Shown one piece after another: positions 19,311 to 24,193 of a stretch of DNA of 24,193 nt (its first letter is position 1; each line of letters begins with the position of its first letter). Under the pieces are notes generated by a model. That model saw nothing but the letters and a program-made list of their open reading frames with translations, did no database searches and was not told the origin of the DNA. A program made the translations under genes and the position numbers. Source of the stretch: Monoraphidium neglectum (lineage: Eukaryota > Chlorophyta > Chlorophyceae > Sphaeropleales > Selenastraceae); contig NW_014013064.1 in assembly GCF_000611645.1 (NCBI RefSeq), forward strand, positions 1 through 24,193. The letters are read 5' to 3'.

Positions 19311-20225
19311 ATGCCAGGCTTTCCTCGAACAGCTTCGTTCGTCCCCCGCACTATTGCAGGTTGGGCGCGCGGTGCATCACCAGTCGTCCGCACCACGAAC
19401 CGCCGGTTGCTTCAGGCGGTGCCGCCATCTGCAGTCAAGTCCACAGCGCAGCTCCCAGCGCGGGGGCTGCAGCTGCGGTCAGCCTCTCACCAGCCGGGCG
19501 CGCCACCGGCCGACCAGACGGCCCCGCGCCGCAGGGCGCGCCTCCTGCGGGCGCCAGTAGACCAGGAGGACGAGGCGTGCATTGAGCTTGCGCAGCGCGT
19601 CAACGCAACGGTGTCGGCTCCCAAAGAGCGCGCCGGCACCGGCGCCGACGGGCAGAACGCGCGCACGGTGCTGGCAGGCACTGTGACGATCATCAACGCG
19701 GGCACGGACTATATCGCCTTGGAGGTGATCATAGTTCACATGGCCGGGCGCGGCGGCAGCAGCTACGACGGCGTGTTTGCGTCGTGCCCGGACGACGGTT
19801 ACGAGGTGTTGATGCTGGGTCCCCAGGACGTTATGACATGCACGTGGGTGGCGACGCTGCCGGCTGGGAAGACGGCTGACATGCTCGCGGGCTTGTACAG
19901 GTGAGTTGTGGCTTGGCGTGCGGGGCAGCCGCTGCTGCTGCTGCCGCCGCCGCCGTCGCCGCCGCCGCCCTCACCTTTTGCTTGTGGTTGATCTATTGAT
20001 TAAGAGGCCTGGAGTGCAAAGGTTGCAGGGCAAAGAAAGCTCATGCAGGCGCGCCTGACGACCTGGTCTATGAAACACCTGGCCAGCTCACCATCATGCC
20101 GCTGCCTCGCGCTCCTTCGCCGCCCCCTGCCCCCCTGCAGTGAGGCAAGGCTTGCGTGGTCTGGTGAGAACTGCGCAAGCCTCACGTGTGTCAACCCAGT
20201 CGATGGCAGCGAAGGACATTGTTAG
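19311..20225 (+). CDS. protein of unknown function with beta-sandwich-like segment
   Basis: My model has two exons, 19311-19900 and 20141-20225 (224 aa), joined in phase at TAC AG|T GAG with a consensus CAG|GTGAGT donor and a pyrimidine-rich acceptor. The N-terminal 85 residues are basic, Pro/Ala/Arg-rich and probably disordered or a leader. From about residue 90 the sequence is orderly: ACIELAQRVNATVSAP, LAGTVTIINAGTDYIALEVI, ASCPDDGYEVLML, MTCTWVATLPAG. The GTVTIINAG strand and the paired Cys before a tryptophan strand resemble DUF11/Ig-like beta-sandwich repeats seen in algal surface proteins, but that is only a resemblance. The C-terminus (NCASLTCVNPVDGSEGHC) adds three cysteines, fitting disulfides in an exported protein. 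No clear hydrophobic signal peptide is visible, so the true start may be in an earlier exon. Confidence 0.6.
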
Positions 20226-21739
20226 ACACAGCAAGCTAGCATGCCAGCACCATCCACCCACTTGTTGTGTGGTGTGGACCCAAACGAAAACTCGTGAGTG
20301 TTTTTTTTTATCTTTACTGAGGGGAGGCTTCCTGTCTTTTCTGCACAAACCTGGCTTGAAGGAAAGTCAACACGTGCTGCAGCTGTTTCCTGCACTACTG
20401 CAGTCCGTCGTTTATCGCCTCCTTTATGACGTTAGTGTGTTTACGACCTGATTTGGCGCAAGAGTTTTGGTCTGGATCCTGCTGTCGTGTTTGCGCTTGC
20501 GCCTGCTGCCCCCCTTAGTGTCCAGAGTTTCTTTGTTTTAGAGGTTGAGTTTCTCGGCTCAGGTGTGTTCGCCGCCGCTAGGCTACAAGAGCCGGATCAA
20601 AGCTGTGGATTGTATGCAGCACATGCCTGCGTTTTTACATGAGTACATTCTCAGGCCCGATTGTGGTCCTTTGCCAGCACACGGTCAGTTGGCAACACTT
20701 GACCCGTACCTCTCATCCGTTTACACAATGCACAAATTTCCTCACCGCTGTGACCGATGAGAGGACCCTTCCACCCATCAATACAGTAAACGGACTGTTC
20801 CAGTGGATATGCAGCTTAGAACCCCAACTGCATGGTCAAAACGCGCTCCGTTGCGACTTTCCCCCTGGAGGTGCGGCGCTTTCGGCAATCGCACGAGATG
20901 AACAGCGTGTGGTGGTGGCAAAATCACCGGCAGAAGCCGGGCAGCTGCCAGGCATTAGGCTGCAAACAGCGATATAACCTCCCACTTTGAGGGCAAGCGC
21001 AGGTCATCTACTGCTAGGCGCGTCCCGTGTGAAGGTGATGAGCAACGCTGAAAGCAGAGTCGAGGCCTTGTCGCAAGGGGCCCCCAGCGCAGTGCAACTC
21101 GCCCCACTGAGTTGCCGGGATGATTGGCACCTCGAGGAATGGCACCCTCGATTGCATGAGTGCAATTCCTGTGCACATGGTGGCCCCTTGGTGGTTGCGA
21201 GCCTCAAATGCGCATCTTGAGGGGTTGATTGGCAGGGTTGACAACAGGTTGACTGCGACAGGTGTCACCCAGCACTCGCAGCGGGTGAGGACGAGCGAGC
21301 CTTGCTGGGGCAGCGTCGAACCTACCATGTAGCACAGAAACACGTGTATCTCTGCAACGTGGACACCCACTGCTCACAGGCCAGCAAAACTGTGAGCTCG
21401 TGGTTGAGGACAGCGAGGCGCCGCTTCCACGGCGCCCTGCCACCGGTGCACGTGACCCCTTCTGAAGGGCTTGAAGCAGTAATATGCCTATGGACTTTGC
21501 TACCCACAACAGACGGATTACCGTACTGCGCGACATGGAATTTGCGCTGAGGCTCGAACGCTCTTATACAAACCTGGCTCGGACTTGTATGCCGGAGTCT
21601 ACGCTTCGTCACTGATCGGGCTACTGTATGCAGCTGCATACAGATTGTGTCGACCTGTCCCACAGGCGCTGGGCTGACTGGCGCGATGTGCACCCGTCAA
21701 CCGCCGCAGGCCGTTGCTGCATCTGCGCCCTCAGCGACC
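20226..21739. other. stretch without a recognised gene
   Basis: No open frame here has recognisable motifs or clear splice structure on either strand. It holds the 3' flank of the beta-sandwich gene and the promoter of the acetyltransferase. A T-run lies near 20301-20309. In-frame ATG 21686 is a possible earlier start for the acetyltransferase. Confidence 0.35.
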
Positions 21740-22701
21740 ATGTCCCTTCAAGACAGCGCGATGGGCGGCCTGAGCAGCGGCGCGGACTGCGCCGCGGCGC
21801 CTGGCAACAGTGGCGTGGTGGTGCGGCCGCTGCGGGAGGGCGACAAGCCCCGGTGGCTGCAGCTCTTCCGGGACTATATCACATGGTGGGCGTGGAGAGT
21901 TCGGGGCAGCCAGAGGCACGCAAACTTTTGCAGTGCTGTTGACTCATGCCGTGAAAGGTCGCGGGAGCATCGCGTGCGCCATGTCCCTGCAGTGTCGATC
22001 AAGCGGCTCGTCGGCCTGCGCACCACCGGCAAGTCACCAGTGGCAGCCCTATCCTCGGCCCCGCCCCCTGATCCCGTTGGCAGGTACAAGGCCGAGGTCC
22101 CCGCTGACGTCATTGAGCTGACCTGGCAGCGCCTCATGGCAGGCGGCGAGGGCAACCACCAGGGCCTCGTCGCCGAGGGCCCCAGCGGCGGCGGCGGCGA
22201 CGGCGGCGGTGATTTTGTGGGCATCGCGCACCTGCTGCTGCACCGCTCCACCTGGTCACCCACCCACTACTGCTACCTGGAAGACCTGTATGTCGACCAA
22301 GGGGTGAGCCGCAGCCGGGCCCCCGGTCGACTGTCGAATTGCGACACACAGAAGCGATACACAGTCGGGGCTCATCGTGGCGTTTGGCCCCGCCAGCGCA
22401 GCCGCCCCCTGCGCCCCCGAGCTTGATTGCCCCGGCGCGCCGATGGGTGCACTTTGATTATTTACGCCCAGTTTGTCCCCTCATGATGATTCCTGCACCA
22501 ACCGCGTCGCTTTGCCGGCAGGTGCGCGCAAAAGGCGTCGGCGCGGCGCTGATCGAAGCAGTCTACGCCGCCGCGCACGCCCAGGGCGCGTCCAAGGTGT
22601 ACTGGATGACTCAGGAGTTCAACTACCGCGCCAGGGGGCTGTATGACAAGATGGGGCAAAAGTCACACTTTATTGTTTATGAGGGGAAGCGGAGGACTTG
22701 A
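21740..22701 (+). CDS. GNAT-family N-acetyltransferase
   Basis: Complete in three exons: 21740-21885, 22084-22303, 22522-22701, giving 181 aa, in phase (TG|G Trp; phase 0). Exon 1 carries VVVRPLREGDKPRWLQLFRD, the first strand and helix of the GNAT fold. Exon 2 carries FVGIAHLLLHRSTWS and CYLEDLYVDQG (strands 3 and 4). Exon 3 carries VRAKGVGAALIEAVYAAA, with the R-x-x-G-x-G/A acetyl-CoA pyrophosphate loop, then SKVYWMTQEFNYRARGLYDK, typical of small soluble GNAT enzymes in bacteria and algae. The acceptor substrate (amine, amino acid or protein) cannot be told. A Gly/Asp loop (SGGGGDGGGD) lies between strands 2 and 3. ATG 21740 has A at -3; in-frame ATG 21686 would add 18 residues. Confidence 0.92.
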
Positions 22702-23208
22702 ATAATGTGATGTCATGTGACAGCCCAGTACCCTGCAAGGTGCGAGGATTTTTGCACGCGTTCTGTCGGGGGTGCCCTACCTTTTTTGATACGCCGTGGT
22801 GCGTGTGCATGTGCGTGCATGTGTGCGTGCGCATGTGTTGTGTGTGCTTGCGTACATGTGTGTGGTGTGTGTGTGTGTGTATGTGTGTGTGCGTGTGTGT
22901 GTGTTTCTCTGTTGCGCTGAAACGCGTCGATTTTAATCCCAGTAGGGGTCTCCTCATGCAACATACGACTCGGTCACCATTCAGTCAGCCTTGACGGGGG
23001 GATGCACACTGAGACTGCGGCTTACTCTGTCTGCGGCATTACCCGTGGCGGGCAGCCTGTGTGTGCTGGACCGATGACGAGGGCAGGGTTGAGAGCTCCT
23101 TGATTGTTACTCCAGGCCATACCACCCCTGTCGGACAAAGGCCCACAAAGGAGACGACGCAACACCCAGGCAGCGGCGCAGCACGCAGCTCGTCGCTCGC
23201 AGCACCCG
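22702..23208. other. intergenic between convergent genes, with GT microsatellite
   Basis: This holds the 3' flanks of the acetyltransferase and the NSUN2-like gene. An imperfect GT/GC-rich purine-pyrimidine repeat fills about 22797-22912. Thr/His-rich or Cys/Val-rich open frames across it come from the repeat. No TGTAA was recognised for either gene. Confidence 0.5.
22797..22912. repeat. imperfect (GT)n microsatellite
   Basis: About 115 bp of GTGT, GCGT and GTAT dinucleotides with short interruptions. Its near-regular alternation could adopt Z-DNA. Confidence 0.85.
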
Positions 23209-24134
23209 TCAAAGCGCCGCGACCGCAGGCGCGTTCTGCGCCCTCTCGCCGCCGCCCGCCGCCGCAGCCACCTGCGGCTTCGCCGCCTTGTGCTTGCCCT
23301 CGCCGGCCACGATCTTCTCCAGCATGTCGTCGCTCTCCGCCTTGGTAACCAATACGCTGAGGCTGGCGCGCGTCCGCCAGACGCACACCGCCGGCGGCGC
23401 GCTCGCCGCGAGGGCGCCGCCGTCGTCATCCTCTCCGCCCGCGGCGCCGCCCGCAAGGCCGAGCGCCGCCGCGTCGGCGGGCGCGAGGCGCGCGACCGCG
23501 CCGCCGCTGGCAATGCTCTCGAGCGCCGAGAGGGCGGCGGCGCTGAGGGCCTGCTTTGGCTGCTGCTGCTGCTGCTGCTTGGGGTCTGCCCCCTTGCCGC
23601 CGCCTAGGAGGGGCAGGTTGCGCTCCGCCAGCAGCAGCTTGAAGTCCGCCACAGGCAGCGTCATCACCTGGGCGCAACGCGATGCGATACGCGGGTCGAC
23701 GGCCAGCAGCACCACCCAACACATACCCCCACCCGCACTCTGGCCTGCTCTGAGGCGGCAGCCGCGCAAGATCGCCAGGTCAAGACCGCAAGCGCTGCCG
23801 TGGCGCCGCATGCCCCGTTTTCGGGCCGCCCCCAGACCCCCACCTGTTTGGTGAGGTGCGGCAGGATGAACGGCAGCCCCTCCTGCACCGGCCGGTAGTG
23901 GCACGTCCGCTGCACCCCCGCCCCCGCCGCCGCCGCCGCCTGCTCCCCATCCAGGGGGCCCTCCGCCGCCGCCGCCGCCGCTGCGCCCGCGCCGCTGCCC
24001 GCCCCCGCCGCGGGGCCGCCGTCCTTGGCGGCTTGTTGGTTCTTGTTGGGCCGCTCCCGCAGCTCGTGCCTTTCGAACACCTTGAGGCCTGTGGAGGTGA
24101 CCTTGAGGGCCTCCTGCTCGTCAGCCAGCAGCAG
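23209..24134 (-). CDS. NSUN2: NSUN2/TRM4-type RNA (cytosine-5) methyltransferase, C-terminal part
   Basis: Only the last two exons are inside the window: 24134-23844 and 23667-23209, joined in phase 0 at CAG|GTG. The upstream exon begins after a clear pyrimidine-rich CTGCAG acceptor. Recognisable elements are LKVTSTGLKVFERHE, CHYRPVQEGLPFILPHL, VADFKLLLAERNLPLL and VCVWRTRASLSVLVTKAE, the C-terminal RNA-binding part of NSUN2/TRM4. The family makes 5-methylcytosine in tRNA (for example variable-loop positions) in the nucleus. The catalytic Rossmann domain with its two cysteines is beyond the window. Low-complexity inserts (Ala/Gly-rich in the first exon; a short polyQ and an Ala/Gly/Asp-rich segment in the second) separate the conserved blocks, and an Ala-rich tail ends the protein. 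Confidence 0.88.
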
Positions 24135-24180
24135 CTGCAGGGACGGGAAGGCGGAGGGGCGGGGAGGAGGGCTGGGTGGG

Positions 24181-24193
24181 CTGTGTGTGTGTG
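24181..24193. repeat. GT microsatellite at the window edge
   Basis: A short GT run continuing past the window, in the intron upstream of the NSUN2-like exon at 24134. Confidence 0.7.

Noticed and set aside
20545..21693. Several 60-120 codon frames on both strands
   Set aside because: No motif, no convincing splice phases, and frames overlap without preference.
22670..22957. Thr/His-repeat and Cys/Val-repeat frames
   Set aside because: Produced by the GT microsatellite; no start, splice or homology support.

Overview
The window reads as nuclear DNA of a green alga, probably Chlorophyceae (Sphaeropleales/Chlamydomonadales type). The evidence is GC-rich, intron-dense genes with short introns (about 70-330 bp, mostly GTGAGN/GTGCGN donors), a TGTAA polyadenylation signal after the first gene, abundant CAG/CTG (polyglutamine) and GT/CA microsatellites, and homologies to eukaryotic proteins. 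Nothing resembles bacterial operons, CRISPR or a prokaryotic mobile element. Most genes had to be joined by hand across splice sites; each model keeps phase through every junction.

Layout: (1) + strand 211-1384, the 3' part of a COG4976-type SAM methyltransferase. (2) - strand 3326-2175, a small Cys-rich, probably mitochondrial protein of unknown function (5-exon model). (3) - strand 6165-3919, a complete six-exon HAD phosphatase of the sucrose-6-phosphate phosphatase family (350 aa). (4) - strand 17024-6573, the centrepiece: a complete 25-exon gene for the meiotic crossover helicase MER3/HFM1 (1934 aa in my model), with a canonical helicase-winged helix-Sec63 core between a polyQ N-terminal tail and a disordered, polyQ C-terminal tail of about 800 residues. 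(5) 17198-17803, a tandem pair of 303-bp repeats (97% identical) upstream of MER3, each carrying an open frame and a TCACGTGA palindrome. (6) + strand 19311-20225, a two-exon protein of unknown function with a beta-sandwich-like segment. (7) + strand 21740-22701, a complete three-exon GNAT acetyltransferase. (8) - strand 24134-23209, the last two exons of an NSUN2/TRM4 RNA cytosine-5 methyltransferase.

The genes do not form a pathway; they are independent eukaryotic transcription units. Genes 2, 3 and 4 lie head to tail on the minus strand, and genes 7 and 8 converge. The most biologically informative item is the intact MER3 gene, which implies meiotic recombination capacity, together with its unusual low-complexity tails, a GC-AG intron, a CA-repeat 3' splice site and an E2F-like site in its upstream region. 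I found no undescribed defence or mobile system.
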